NCBI GenBank assembly: GCA_037074705.1
Contig: CM073590.1
Span: 166,840,746-166,904,745, forward strand
DNA from: Zhengitettix transpicula
Taxonomy: Eukaryota > Arthropoda > Insecta > Orthoptera > Tetrigidae
Direction of reading: 5' to 3'
Length of the DNA stretch: 64,000 nucleotides
Both the position numbers and the translations under genes were made by a program. Positions 14,401-28,700 of the stretch are shown here, piece by piece; positions within the stretch are counted from its first letter, which is position 1, and each line of letters starts with the position of its first letter. The notes under the pieces were generated by a model. That model saw only the letters and a list, made by a program, of their open reading frames with translations, was not told where the DNA came from and made no database searches.

Positions 14401-16702
14401 CTTCAGACTTTTTGAAGACAGGGGTGTTGGGATTCTGTATGTGCCTCTTAGTTTTGTGTGATGTTACTGTGTGATGGTTTCTATTAAGTTAAATACATCA
14501 GCCAATCAGGATTTGGGTCTGATTAAGGGAGGACATAGTCTTTGAACTCTTGAAAATGGCTTTGTGGAAAATCACCGAAAATTTGATGTACCTTAGAGGA
14601 TGGTGACAGTGTTTTTATCAAAATTGGGGAAACTGGACAAAATTTATTCGTGAAAGAAATAATTATTTCCTATTTTTTCCTCTTTATAAATAATTGGTTT
14701 ATAAGCTATGAGAAAAACTATTAAATATGATATTTATTACGTTTAATTAAACAAGAATTTGTTAAGAGTGAAAAATTTGTTTTATGTCCTCTGCCCCTAT
14801 TTTTTTAATGTTGATGAAAAATGCCTCCTTTTTTTTCAGAAAATTTCTCAGCTCGGATATTAGCAGTTCAATTGATGTGAATATGTATATTAGATATGTA
14901 CTGGCGTATAAACTGTGGAAGAAAATTATGAAAACTATAGATGAGAAGAAAGAAGTAACAAAAATTGCTGTTGGAAAATTATTCTGGCCACCAAATCTCC
15001 AAAGTTCAGCAGATGTCTTTGGTAGTGTGCTACCAAAAATTCCCAAGTGTAAAAAGAACCCCACATTGTTCTTCATCCAAGCTAAATTTAAAATCAAAAC
15101 TGCATATGAGGTAAAATTTCACTATATTGATAGTTTTATAGGATTAAGTAATTATTATTGATGTTGAATTTTTGCAGGCATTTATAAAATCAACTATTAA
15201 TTCTGAAGAACTGGAGAATGAAACAACTTATCATTTGGAAAATCCAAATAATCTTTTGAAGCTGAAAAAGAAAACTTTAAAACCGTGTTCTAAAAAGCGT
15301 AAGGTAAGCATTTTGCTTAGATTCAACACACTTTAAAGATTGATTGAGTTTCTAGATAGCAAGTCATAATCAACTAAAATTAATCAGTTTCTCCTGAAAT
15401 TGAAGCATATATGCATGGGACAATTAGAATTCTGTTGCACTTAACGGATATGTTTGCCAATGAACTTACTTAGTGTTTACATATAATTATAATATCATGT
15501 AATAACATGCAGTTTTCAGATTTTAGGCTATCTCATAAATGTTAGTAATGCCAGCCAATTTATGTCCTTTAATAATTCCTATAGACCCTCAGATTTTTAA
15601 ACAAGCTTATAATATGTGTAATATATCACTTAATCAGTAAGCAATGGTTTTCCCAGTGTTTATACAGGACAAGGGTTTGTCAGGCTCTCAACAATTAGAA
15701 TAGATTTTTAAGAGAAGAATCAAGACTGGATTCGTTTGTTTGTTTCGAACAAATTAGAATTAACAATACACTTTAAATAATAATCATGTATAATAATGTA
15801 ACAATTAATCAAGTGTTTTATGTGGATCAAAAGATTAAAATTAAAGTTTTATGGAATAAAATCTTAAATGATTTTTTTTCACTCTAATATTTGAATGATC
15901 AATTCAATGGTGTGAATAGTTAGCATGAACTAGTAGTATTAAGAATTTAAAGTTTATGCATGAATAAAATTATTTTCCAAAATATGATGTACAGAGTAGG
16001 AGTGGTCGAGTAGAAAATTTTTAAGCTCACTTTTGAATGCAACTGGAGCAGTTCTTATTAAGGAAAAACAAGCACGTCCTATCTGGACAGAACAGAATTT
16101 CACCTCACTTTATAGCAATTAAAAACCCGACTAATCAGGAAGAAAATTACTTCATGTGGGAAATAGAAACATTTTTATTTTAATTATTATTTATCCGTCA
16201 GAAAATAAAATATTGGTTGTGTAACTTAATATTATCCTTTTTCAAATATGATAAGGCAAAGGAGTATATGGAAATGAAATTTTTTTTTTTGAATCTGAAT
16301 GAATAGTAAAGAAAATTATCATCAAATACCTTACTTCAAAAAAATCTGTGTTACCAAAATATTTTTTAAAATGAATGTAGGTGTTCAAACAATGTAATAA
16401 GCTTCTAATTTAAATCATAAGAAAGACTGGCATTGTTAAGAGAGTCAGAATGTAGAGACCCGGAAAAGAAAGCACTTAGAAAGATGTTTTAAATATCTGT
16501 ATGGGGTTGTATGAAGAAAAATTGATAGTGATTCCAACATAAATATTTAATAAAATACCAAAGATACTTTGCATACTGAAAAACTCCTGATTAGTTCTTG
16601 TCAAAGGAAGTCAACATAGTACAAAGTTTCTAATGACCGTAACAGTTGTTCAGACTAAAAAATATTCTTTAAAAATGAGGGAAATCAAAATTCCAGAGAG
16701 CA

Positions 16703-16749
<47 letters not shown>

Positions 16750-19700
16750 TAGCTGAGTGCCCGGCGTTGCCCGAGATGTCATTTATCGTTAACCCCCCGA
16801 TTTGTTTCGTTATTTTTATGTAACTGAACTCGACCCCCCCTCATCCCTAAATGTGTTATCGACCAGGTTGCATTGTTTGAAAATTCACTAAAATAAATTA
16901 ATAATGTGGTACTTAATTTAGTAAGTTTCTAAATTGAATAATTAATTTTTATTTAAATTGAAAACTATGTTTAATTTTATTTATTTTTCTGCAAATCAAT
17001 TTTTTTAAGCGTAATGATGTTGGCGTTCCCATATTTATCTTCTTCGTATTCCGTAATTATTTTTTATAAATCAATAATTACTATACTTACAATAATTACA
17101 AATGTAAAATTATAGTCAATCTTTTTTTATTAGTTCGATTAGTTTTCATATAAAGTCCCATAAACACAATTAAATGACTTTCTATAATATGAAGAAGAAA
17201 CAGTAGCTCGTGTCTAATGCAGTTCCCAATATCCACGTTCTCATCTTAAATAAAGTAACTTCCTAAACAATAAGAAAGACAGCTTTCCCCGTGTAGATTA
17301 TTAACTAATTTTTCACGGTTACGCACCAGATTCTGGATGTTTACGTTCTTCACGACTGTCTGCAGCCTGTGTAGCGCTGCGTGACTTGTGGGAGGTATAC
17401 CATATATAGTGGTCGGACATGCTGCGACCTGATTGGCCGCTGAGGATTGCCTGACATTTACTACGAGACATGAAAACACATGTGTCCTGGACCCTGTGGT
17501 CAGGCGATCCTCAGCGGCCAATCAGGTCGCAGCATGTCCGACCACTATATATATGGTATACCTCCCACAAGTCACACAGCGCCACACAGGCTGCAGACAG
17601 CAGTGGAGAGCGGCAACGTCGAGAAATTTGAACCTGGTGCGTAACCGTGAAACATATTAAACATAAATTGTTACATTAGCAGACGATATCAGCAGTCATA
17701 ATATACCACATATGTCACATAATGTATCAGTATTTAAATTCGAGATTAATAACACTGTGACCAAGAAGATATGTTCGACGATCATCAACATGACTGAGCA
17801 AACGTTGAAAACATCCTAACAAAAACCTTTCTTCCACTCTCACATCCTGACGATGTTACAAATATATACAGAAACGTTTTTGTGTTGTCAATTAAAGATT
17901 TGATTAATAATTATTTTAAATTATAAAAATCGTCTGTTAATGGCCGTTAAGGATGTTCATTGTTAAAAACAGACGTGAAAATAAAATATATGACTAATAT
18001 TTCAGTGTGAAGAGCTGACAATTTGCAGAGAAACAAAATAAATTATTCCATTTAAAATAAATGAAGAATATTTACACAGATCAAAACATCAGGTTTTTAA
18101 CTATATATATGTCTGTCTGGTTCGACAGCTTAATTATTTTAAATATAAAAATGTTAATCGTAAACGGGTTATTGTTTCCTAAACCCCGTAACTTCTATTA
18201 CAATTTTGCTTCTCAGCTCAACTGGTTTCCCTCTTGATTTATTTTATACTAGCTGGGTGCCCGGCGTTGCCCGAGATGTCAGTTATCCATAATCTCCGAC
18301 TTGACTCGAATCTAGGTAGCACTGGAGTTATTTTTATGTACCGCAACTCGACTCCTGTCCGAAAATTTGATCTCCTATTCCGAAGGGGATTGAACTCATT
18401 TACCATGAAATAGTTTCATTCGACGAATATATCGCCGTTTGAACATGAAAATTTCCACCCCCCGCTATCGAGAGTTAAACAAAAACTATTTATTGCACGC
18501 TAAAATCGGCTGGTTACATTGTTTAAAATTTCTACCCCCGTCCAGGTCCACTCCCACCGCCATGCGTTACGCAGCGACATCCATAACCCCAGTACTGACT
18601 CGAATATCGGTCTATTCCCGTTATTTTCATGTAACGCTCAACTAAATTCCACCCCTAAGCTTTCTCACCTCTCATGCCAATAGGGGATGAAATTATACAC
18701 AGAGAATGTCTACCGAAATATTATGAATTTAAATGACACCAAAAATTAGTATTGGACCCTAATATGGTCCGATAAAACTGTTTTAAACTCTGCACCCCCG
18801 TTCAGCCCCAACCGCGGGGATTACACTGTAATGTTAATGTCATAATTAATCTCAGCGACATCCATAACCATAATTTAGACTCCAATCTAGGTTTTTTGCG
18901 CTATTTAAGAAATTCAGCTCCACTCAACCCACCATTATTCTCTCATCCGAAGCCAAATAGGGGTTATAATTGTACACAAAATATATTAAAAAGTATTATT
19001 GATCCCGCAAAATATTTATTCAACGGAAATAATGACTGGTTAGTATTTTTGAATTTTTCTATCCCACCCAACTCCAACCAAACCTTTCGCGTTGCCTAGT
19101 TTGTAAAAATAAACTGAGCGACATCCAATAACTTCGATTTGCTTTGAATCTCGGTTATTTTTGCGGTATTTTCTGGAAACACCCCTCCATCCCCAGCACT
19201 AAGCGTCCTGCCTTCTCATGCCGAAAGGTGTTGAAATTATACACAAATATCATCGGTAGAAATACTGTCAATTTCATTGACCTATGACAAATATTTATTC
19301 CACACAAACATCAACATGTTTGAAAATTTACACCCCCGCCAACCTCTCGTTGGGGAAGTTAACGGTAAGTCTAATGTCATAATTTAATTAAGTTACAACC
19401 ATAACTCTGGTTACGACTCCAATCTCGATTATTTTTGGGTGATTTTTATTTTCTTCCACAACCCCTACCCGTAAGGGGACCTCTCCTCCGAATACTGTAA
19501 GAAGTTTAAATAACACGCGAATAACATGTAGAGAAATATTATGAATCTCATAGTATATTTATTCGACACAAAATTCAGCCAGTTAACTTATTTTAAATAT
19601 TTTACCCTCCGACCACTTCTATCCAAACCCTCCCACCCCAACCCAACCCCACACGTTACCCAGATTGTCATAAATGAACTCAGCGACAACCATTACCTTT

Positions 19701-22700
19701 TATTTGACTCGAATCTCGGTTGTTTACGCGTTATTTTCTTATAACGCTCACCACCCCACCCACCCATAAGCATGCTTTCCCCTCATAACGCAAGGGGTTA
19801 AAATTTTACACACACAACATCAGTAGAAATACTATAAACCTAATTAACCATGAAAAATATTTATTCCATGCAAATATCGACCGTTTAACATGTTTGAAAA
19901 ATTTCAACCCCGTCGACGTTTGGGTTTTAATAGCCTATAGAATGTCATTATTAGACTCAGCGACATCCTTAACTCTGGATTTGACTCTAAGTTCGGTTGC
20001 ATTCGCGTTAATTTTTTGTAATGCCCATCCACCCCCACCCTAAAGATGCTCATTTCCCATGCTGTATGGGGTTGAAATTATACTCTGATAACATCGGTAG
20101 AAACACCATTAATATCTTTGACCACTAAAAATATTTATTTGACTCAAATATCAGTTGTCTTAAAATGTTAGAATATTTCAACTTCCACCCCTTATCGTGC
20201 ACCCCTCTCACACTGAAAGGGGTTTAAATTTTACAAAAAACATCGGTAGAAATACTATCAACGTCAATGGCCCTGTCATTTATATATTCCTCGATAATAT
20301 CAACGAATTAACATGTTTGAAAAATTCCACTTAGTCCATCGCCAGCCCTGCGGATTAAACGGACAATTAAATGTCATAATCAAAGTGAGACATCTATAAC
20401 CCTAGATTCGATTCTAATCTCGATTGCTGTTGCGTTATTTTTATGTAACGCAACTACACTCCAATCCCTAAGGGGAGTTCCCCTCCCAATCCCAAAAGGG
20501 GTTGAAATTAAGCACGGAGAACATAGAGAAATTTTATTAATTTAATTGATTCCGAAATATATTTATGCGACGCAAAAAACTGCCGGTCAACGTGTTTTTA
20601 GATTTCTAACCCTTCCTCAACTCCTCCCACCCCTCGCGAAATTGAGTAGATTGTCATAAATACACTCAGCGACATCCATTACCTTCGATTTGACACGATT
20701 CTCGGTTTATTAGCGTTATTTTCCAATAACTCGCCTCTACAGACACCTCAAAGCCTACTCCCACTCATGTCGGTAGAGGTTGAAATTTTACAAACATAAA
20801 ATAGGTTGAAATACTAAAAATCTAATTAACCTTGAAAAATATTCATTCCACGCAAATATGGACAGTATAACATGTTTGAAAATTACAATCCCGGTCCACA
20901 CCCGTTTGGGGGAGTTAAACTGTAAGTTTAATGTCATAATTAAACACAGTGACAAACATAACCCCGGATTTGACTACAAACTCGAATGTGTTTGCCTTAT
21001 TTTTATATAATGTCATTCCACCCCAAACACTTAAGGGTGCATCATTCCCATGCCTGAAAAGGTTGAAATTATACACAGAGAACATATAGTGAAATTTGAT
21101 GAATTCCATTGATATAATATAATTATATTTATTCGACGCAAAATTCGGCTGGTTAGCATGTTTGAAAATTTCTTTCCTCGCCCAGACCCTCTCACCACCG
21201 CCAACCCCGATCAACCCCCGCGAGTTTCTCAGGTTGTCATAAATAGTCTCAGCGACATCCGTATCCACTATTTGACTCGAATCTAGGTTGTTTTTCGTTA
21301 ATTTTATTAAATGTCCCTCCACCTCCACCCCCACCCGTAAGGTCTTTCGCTACCCATGCTGAAAGGGGTTGAAATCATACACAAATAACACCACTAGAAA
21401 TACAATAAATATAATGAACCCAGGAAAATATTTATTCGACGCAAATATCGATTGCTTATCAGGTTTGAAAATTTCAACCCCCATCCATCCCCATTTGGGG
21501 GAGTTAAACTGTAAGTTTAATGTCATAATTAAACACAGTGACAAACATAACCTCGGATTTGATTACAAACTCGAATATGTTTGCTTTATTTTTATGTAAT
21601 GCCATTCCACCCCCAACACTTAAGGGTGCTCCCCTCCCATGCCTAAAGGGGTTGTAATTATACACAATTAACATCAGTAGAAATACAATCAATATAATTA
21701 ACCCAGAAAAATATTTATTCAACGGAAATATCTGCCGTGTTTGCATGTTCAAATAATTCCACCCCGCCCACCCCCAACCTCTGGGGGTTAAATGCCAAGT
21801 TTAATGTCATAATAAAACTCAGTGACATCGATAACCTTGGATTTGACTCCACTCTCGGTTTTATTCGCGTTATTTTCCTCTAATGGATCACCACCACCCC
21901 CAACGCTAAGGGTGCTCCTTTTCAATTATGTTAGGGGTTGAAATTATACTCAGATAAGATCGTTAAAAACACTATAAACCTCTTTAATACCGAAAAATAT
22001 TTATCCGGCTCTAATAACGACCGTTTTAGCATGTATGAAATTTTCCACCCCCGTCCACCCCCGCTTCTGGGGGTTGTAGACGTGTCTCACCCCGACAGTG
22101 ACCTTCTCCTGGTCGCAAAGAACACGTGTACGAAATTTGCTTAACGGGTGTAGATTTCTATAAGGAACATACACTCATACACTCATTTTTATTTATAAGA
22201 TATTGCTCTATCTCATTTAAAAGTGCAGGAAGTTACAGGTAATAATTGAAAGGAACAGCACACAGTTGGTATTCACAGTTCTTTGCCAATATTTTTCAAC
22301 CCCCCCCCCCCCCGCCTTCCCATTTTGGCTACTATTATCTGTTGTGCAGTCCCTTGTTATGTACTGAAGTGTTTACTTTCCATTCATTGTAAAATAATCA
22401 CATAAATAAGTTGTTGATAATTACAAGTTAAATAATCAATTTTTAATAATCGATGCATTAATTTGAATTTAAATGTCACTGAAAAATATTGTCACATTTC
22501 ATGCAAGTTCTGAAATGTCATTTTTATTCCATGACATGTAACATAAATGAATATATAACCACATAGTAATAAAATCTAACAAAACAATGCAATACTTTAC
22601 TGTAGTTTCAATGGACTTTCTGCCTTTAATACCTCGACAATTTTTATTTATGGAGGTCTGGCCATTTCTCATTGTCTTGTAGAATTTAGCCATGTCCGAA

Positions 22701-25700
22701 CTGGCTACGTTCCATCGATTATGTTTTTACCTATGTGTCCATGATGCTAACCTGCCCTGTCATATTTGGAAAGCAATATATTCGCCCCGATATATATTGC
22801 CCCCAATCTAGAACATCAGGTTAACAATGGAGTTAATAATAGATTGCCCAATTGTTCTATAAATTTTAGCCAAATATTAATCTTAAACAAATTTTGTAAC
22901 CAAAACGTTTGAATTAAATTTACTATTATTTAAGCCTCTGAAACTAATTGAAAATTCTTTAAGTTAATCTATGCAACAATTTGAAATAGATTTTGCAATT
23001 TAATCCATTATTTCTTCATTTAGTGGTAAAGGGTGGGGTAGTGGTAAAGGGTGGGGTAGTGGTAAAGGGTGGGGTAGTGGTAAAGGGTGGGGTAGTGGTA
23101 AAGGGTGGGGTAGTGGTAAAGGGTGGGGTAGTGGTAAAGGGTGGGGTAGTGGTAAAGGGTGGGGTAGTGGTAAAGGGTGGGGTAGTGGTAAAGGGTGGGG
23201 TAGTGGTAAAGGGTGGGGTAGTGGTAAAGGGTGGGGTAGTGGTAAAGGGTGGGGTAGTGGTAAAGGGTGGGGTAGTGGTAAAGGGTGGGGTAGTGGTAAA
23301 GGGTGGGGTAGTGGTAAAGGGTGGGGTAGTGGTAAAGGGTGGGGTAGTGGTAAAGGGTGGGGTAGTGGTAAAGGGTGGGGTAGTGGTAAAGGGTGGGGTA
23401 GTGGTAAAGGTTGTCCGCTGAAACACGGCCCCTCCGTTGATATTCTATCGACATATTACCTGTTCTAGATCAGATTTCGTTGTATTCAGCAAGTGCACTG
23501 AATAGTTGGGAGGACCAATTAATGTGACCACTTTATAATTGGGCACAATTGCAAGTAATACTGGGGATGATCCTGCAATAACACAAGCACGGACTGCGCG
23601 TTTCTTATTCTCGCAGAAAACTCGTCGAAAGTCTGGGGTTTGCACAAAGTGGTGCGTTATGACTAATAGCTGGGTTCTTGGACAAAGAATTTCTGCGCTC
23701 CTATCCCCAACTAAATTACTTTCATTGGAAAAAAATTAAGCAATTGATAAAACGACCTACTATTATTGCTTAAAAAATTGAAATGAATTCTAATTACTCC
23801 ATGAATCCTTTCACTAAACAAAATATTTGGTAAAAAAAATACAATTGTAAAGTTCAAAGCGGAACCGGTTAAAAACTAGTCCCGTGCCCTCTAGTGCCTA
23901 CTCTAACATTCAATTTACAATTATTCAGTATTACGAAATTATTGCACATCAGAGTGCCAACTGGAAATTTTAATGAGGAAAACATAGAATTTTAAGTTAA
24001 AATCGGGGCCTCTGTGGGCATTCACCGAGTTGACCATAGACTACATGACACTTCATATACCAAATTTGAATTACAGGAGCCAATCTAAAGCGTCTATTCC
24101 GAATCAAACCGGCGTGTTTCCTTCAAATTTGCTTTATTTTGCAACGTCAGGTCCCTGTGCAGCAAACTTTGGCCTCTTTTTCGAACCCCACTGTAACTAG
24201 ACTACATAAATCAGCATTATTTTATACATTAAATGTAAAAATTTAGGGAAATTTTCACCTTCATCTCTACACCGGAAGAAACCATATTAAAAAAAAGTAT
24301 TTTTTAAATTTAGTAATAGGGGCAGAAACGAGAATTCTATCGTAATATAAATTAGATAAAAAATATCCCAATTAAATTAATTTCGTCTGTGTACACTACA
24401 ATCATTTTAAAATGGTCTAAAATTCATATTTTGACAATTAAACATAAATTACGTAGATTTCTCAAAAAACTTAATAGCTCAACTCAATTACACAATTTTA
24501 AATATAAACATTTTTATTAACTTACTAGCTGGGTGCCAGGCGTTGCCCGAGATGTCATTTCTCTATAATCCCCGATATGACTCCAATTTCGGTTGCTTTT
24601 GCGCTATTTTTATGTAACGCTACTCGAACGCTATCCCTAAATTGTGCTCACATCCCATGCCGAAGGGGGTTGAAGTCATTGACCAAATATATCGGTCGTT
24701 TTTACATGTTAAAAGATTCCCACCCCCACAAATGTGCGATACTCAAAAAGTATTTATTCCACGCAAAAATCGGCCGATTACATTGTCTGATAATTACTAC
24801 CCCCGCCCACCACCTCCCAAACCCGTCGCGTCACCCGGGTTGTCACAATTAGACTAGGCGACATTCAGTCTCTGAATTGATTCTAATCTGTTGTTTTTGC
24901 GTTTTTTTATTTAAAGTACCTCCACCCCACCCCTAAGGTTGCTCCCCTCACAGGGGTTGAAATTATCCACCAACAGCATCGGTATAAATACCATCAAAGT
25001 AATTAACCCCAAGAAATAATTATCTCAAATATCGACCGTTAAACATGTTTGAAAATTTCCACCCCCGACCACTCCCGCTTCGGGGACTTGAACGGCAAGT
25101 TGAATGTCATAATTAAACTCAGTGACAACTATATAGAGATTGTAATCGAATCCGGGGTTAGTTTCTGCTTTATTTTTATGTAATGCCACTTCACGCCCAT
25201 CCTTAAAGGTGCACCCCTCCAAAACCCGAAAGGGGTTGAGAACGTGTAGAGAAATTTTATGAATCTCATTCATTCATGCCGAAGCAAAAGTCGGCCGGTT
25301 AACATGTTTGAAAATATATTCCCACACCCAACTCCACCAAGCCCCTTACACCACCGCCAACCCCCGAGCTTTCCCACGTCATAAATACATTCATCTATAT
25401 CTCCAATCTGGGATTTATTCACGTTATTTTCTCGTAACGCCTGTCCACCCCCACCCGTAATTGTTATCTTTCACGTGTGTCAAGGGGTTGAAATTAAAAG
25501 TAAAATAGGTAGAAATCTGATCAATGACATATTTATTCGACCGTTTAATATGTTTAAAAAATTTACACCCCCGCCAACCCTTCCTTAGGAGGAGTTAAAA
25601 GGTTAATTGATTGTAATAATTTAACTCATTGACATCTATGACCGTGGAATAGACTAATGTCGATTGTTTTTGCATCATTATAATGTAATTCCACTCCACC

Positions 25701-28700
25701 CCCACTATTAAGGGGAGATCCATTCCCAATCCCGAAAGTTGTTGAAATTATACACGGGCACAAAGTAGAGAAATTTTATTAATCTAATTGATCCCGAAAT
25801 ACATTTAATCGACGCAAAAAACAGCCGGTCAACTTGTTTTAAAATTTATATCCCCCGTACACCTGGCCAATTGAATGCTATAATTAAACTCAGTAACATC
25901 CATAACCTTCAACTCCAATCTCGGTTGTATTCACGTTATTTTATTGTAGCAATCCTCCACCCCACCCCACCCATAAAAGTGCTCTACTGATAAGCCCGAA
26001 AGAGGTTGAAGTTATACTTAGAGAAAATGTAGAGAAATTTTATGAATAACATTGATCCATAAAAATATGTAATCGTTGCAAAAATCGGTAGATTAACATG
26101 TTTGACAATTTCCATCCTTGAACGCCCCCGTCCCTGGGAGGTAAATTGCTAGTTTAATGTCATAATGAAACTCAGCGTTATCCATAACTTTGGTTTTGAC
26201 TCCAGTCTCGGTTGTATTCGCGTTATTTTCCTGTAAAGCATCTCCACCCCAATCCCTAAGGGTGCCCTTTTCGCAGGGTGTAGAGGATGAAAATTATATT
26301 CAGATAACATCGGTAGAAACACTGTCAATATCTTTGACCCCTAAAAATATTTATCCGACTGAAATATCGACTGTTAGCATGTTTAAATATTTCCACCCCT
26401 GTCCACCCCCGCTTCTGGGGGAGGTAGACGCGTCTCTGCTCAACAGCGTTTGTTTCCTGGTCGCAAAGAAATTTGGTGAAATTTAATTCAACGGTGTAGA
26501 TATGTGTAAGGAACATACAAATATACAAACAAACGCTCTGCTTTATTTATTAGAAGAAGATAGATAATAGATACCAACTTTGTTTTGATAATTGGATAAA
26601 ATTAACAATTCTACTATTTTAAAACATTATTTTATAACAAATATTAGCATAATCTTTTAAAACTAATTATTAAATTTTTCCAATTATCGCGTAGTTAATT
26701 CATATCTAAATTAATATTTTTTTTACTAATTCTATTTCATTTAAAGATGAAACTAATTTATTAATTACTTTGAGCTATAAATTTGATGATTTCAGAATAA
26801 CAAATACGAAACCAATATTCTATTTGTGACGGAATTTACTCGGTCCAGTCACATCCCCTTCACCAAAGTTTTCCCTGTTTACAAAATCACTGAAAACGTA
26901 CTCTATTGATGGCTGTAAAACAATTTACAATTTAATATTTTCAAACGTCAAACTTTATAAAGTTCGTACTTTTGTTTTAAAATACCCGCAATCTATAAGT
27001 CAGGTGGGCTCCATCTCGTAATGCTTAGTATTCCATTCCATGATAGTGGATCGAATCAGGTGATGATAATATTCCGGGGCCCACATTAAGCTCGTCCAAA
27101 CGCAAGTAGAAATAAATGAATGCTAAGATCATAGATATTGCTGAGAGAGTAGGTATTAGAATATTAATGGTCATAATTAATATTACATGTACAATTTCAA
27201 ATCTAAGTCTAGTTTAATATTGGTGTTCCACACAAAACAATTTTAATTCTTTTGTAGCTTTACTTGCATTTGGACGAGCTTTAGGTCTCAGTATATGCAT
27301 TACCAACATATGGTGACATCCACAATGACGTGGGAAACAACATGCTTCTGAGTGTTTCTATATAAGTTTTTTTCTGTTAATTGGTCATAACATTACCAAA
27401 AAATATTAATTATTAAACATAAAACATCATTTAATCTCCACAAGTTCTTGTCTTCCCGTTTCATAGTTTCGTTCATAATCTATTTCTCGTAGATTCCGTT
27501 CTCCAATTTCTGTGCTTTCCTTCAATATTTATTTCCCCATTGACATAATCAAACACTACCTTGTGTTTCTGTAGAAACTCTGCCCCAATTATCAGGACCT
27601 GTATTAATTTATCCACAATAAAACGTACGTTAGAAATTGTCCCAAAGTACGGACGATAAAACTCGAATTTTTGCAGATCCCGACTTGGTTTTCGATAGAC
27701 CATAAATGTCGGTTCGCCTTTATTGACGTCACGGTCCGTAGCGTGGCACTGACAATCTCTGTAGGAGACGTGTCCTCTGCCTTACGCTCCAACAATTTTA
27801 GTCGTAAATTGAAACCCAGAATTTGTCGTTAGGCATGCCTCGGCGTTCTTGGAGTTCTCTCAGTACCCGAAAAAAATTGCCTGGCTACACCGGACAATCA
27901 TCGGTATATCTGTTGGAAAGGCGATGCTGCCCTTTAATTTTGTCTCTCTCTGCCCGTATGTCTCTCGCTCTCGCTCTCTGCCCGTTACACGGTGGAGTGT
28001 CAAATTGTAGTTATCAAAAGATTACAGAGTAATATATATATCGGGGTCACCTATGAGCTTCCAATATAATATAGAAATTTATTAACTGAAAACTATAGAA
28101 CGTTTTACAATGTTTCTTATAGAAAACTAGCACTTAATTATTCTGCAGAACTAAAACTAATCAAAAACATAGGAAAGTCAAAAGCGGTTCTCAAGAGACC
28201 CAACACATCTCAACGTATGCTTGTAACTTCGTACTTTTTTAATGGTCTGAACAAACTTTGGAGATCTGAAAATTGATTGAATCAATCTGAATGTATTGGC
28301 TAAATGTAACTTAACTTTATTGCTTTTAAAGAATCAAGCTCACAACTCTAAATTAAACACCCTTCTCCACTTTGCTACAGCAAGTTGTACAGCCCAGAGC
28401 CACCATACGTGGTGTGGAGATAGGATTTGTTGGCAGAGCTGTCATAGATAGGTGGCATTTCACAGAATTACCATCTGTGGCATTTTACCCACCTTCGGCA
28501 AGTTTATCTGAACTTTGAGCAAGTATCGTTGCACTATATCTGCATGCAAACACAACATCCTTCAAAAATATAAGTTCGATCCACCACAATGCATAAAATT
28601 GCTTTGGATCAGAATGATTGAAAAATGTGTGTACACAAATAGTATTATAATTTAACTGTTGCTATAACAAAATTAATACCAAGGAAGATGAATAGCTTTC

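Larger units (their letters stand above)
16891..18247. other. AT-rich insert containing a large palindrome
   Basis: Unique-looking AT-rich sequence between two element heads, absent from copy B. The only structure recognised is the palindrome at 17309-17653. Confidence 0.6.

Noticed and set aside
17309..17653. Terminal hairpin of an integrated densovirus-like genome
   Set aside because: A palindrome with adjacent promoter-like motifs would fit, but no replication or capsid coding sequence was seen on either side.
22993..23454. Repeat proteins (G-G-V-V-V-K, T-T-P-P-F, Y-H-Y-P-T-L)
   Set aside because: By-products of the 18-bp minisatellite; open in several frames on both strands at once.
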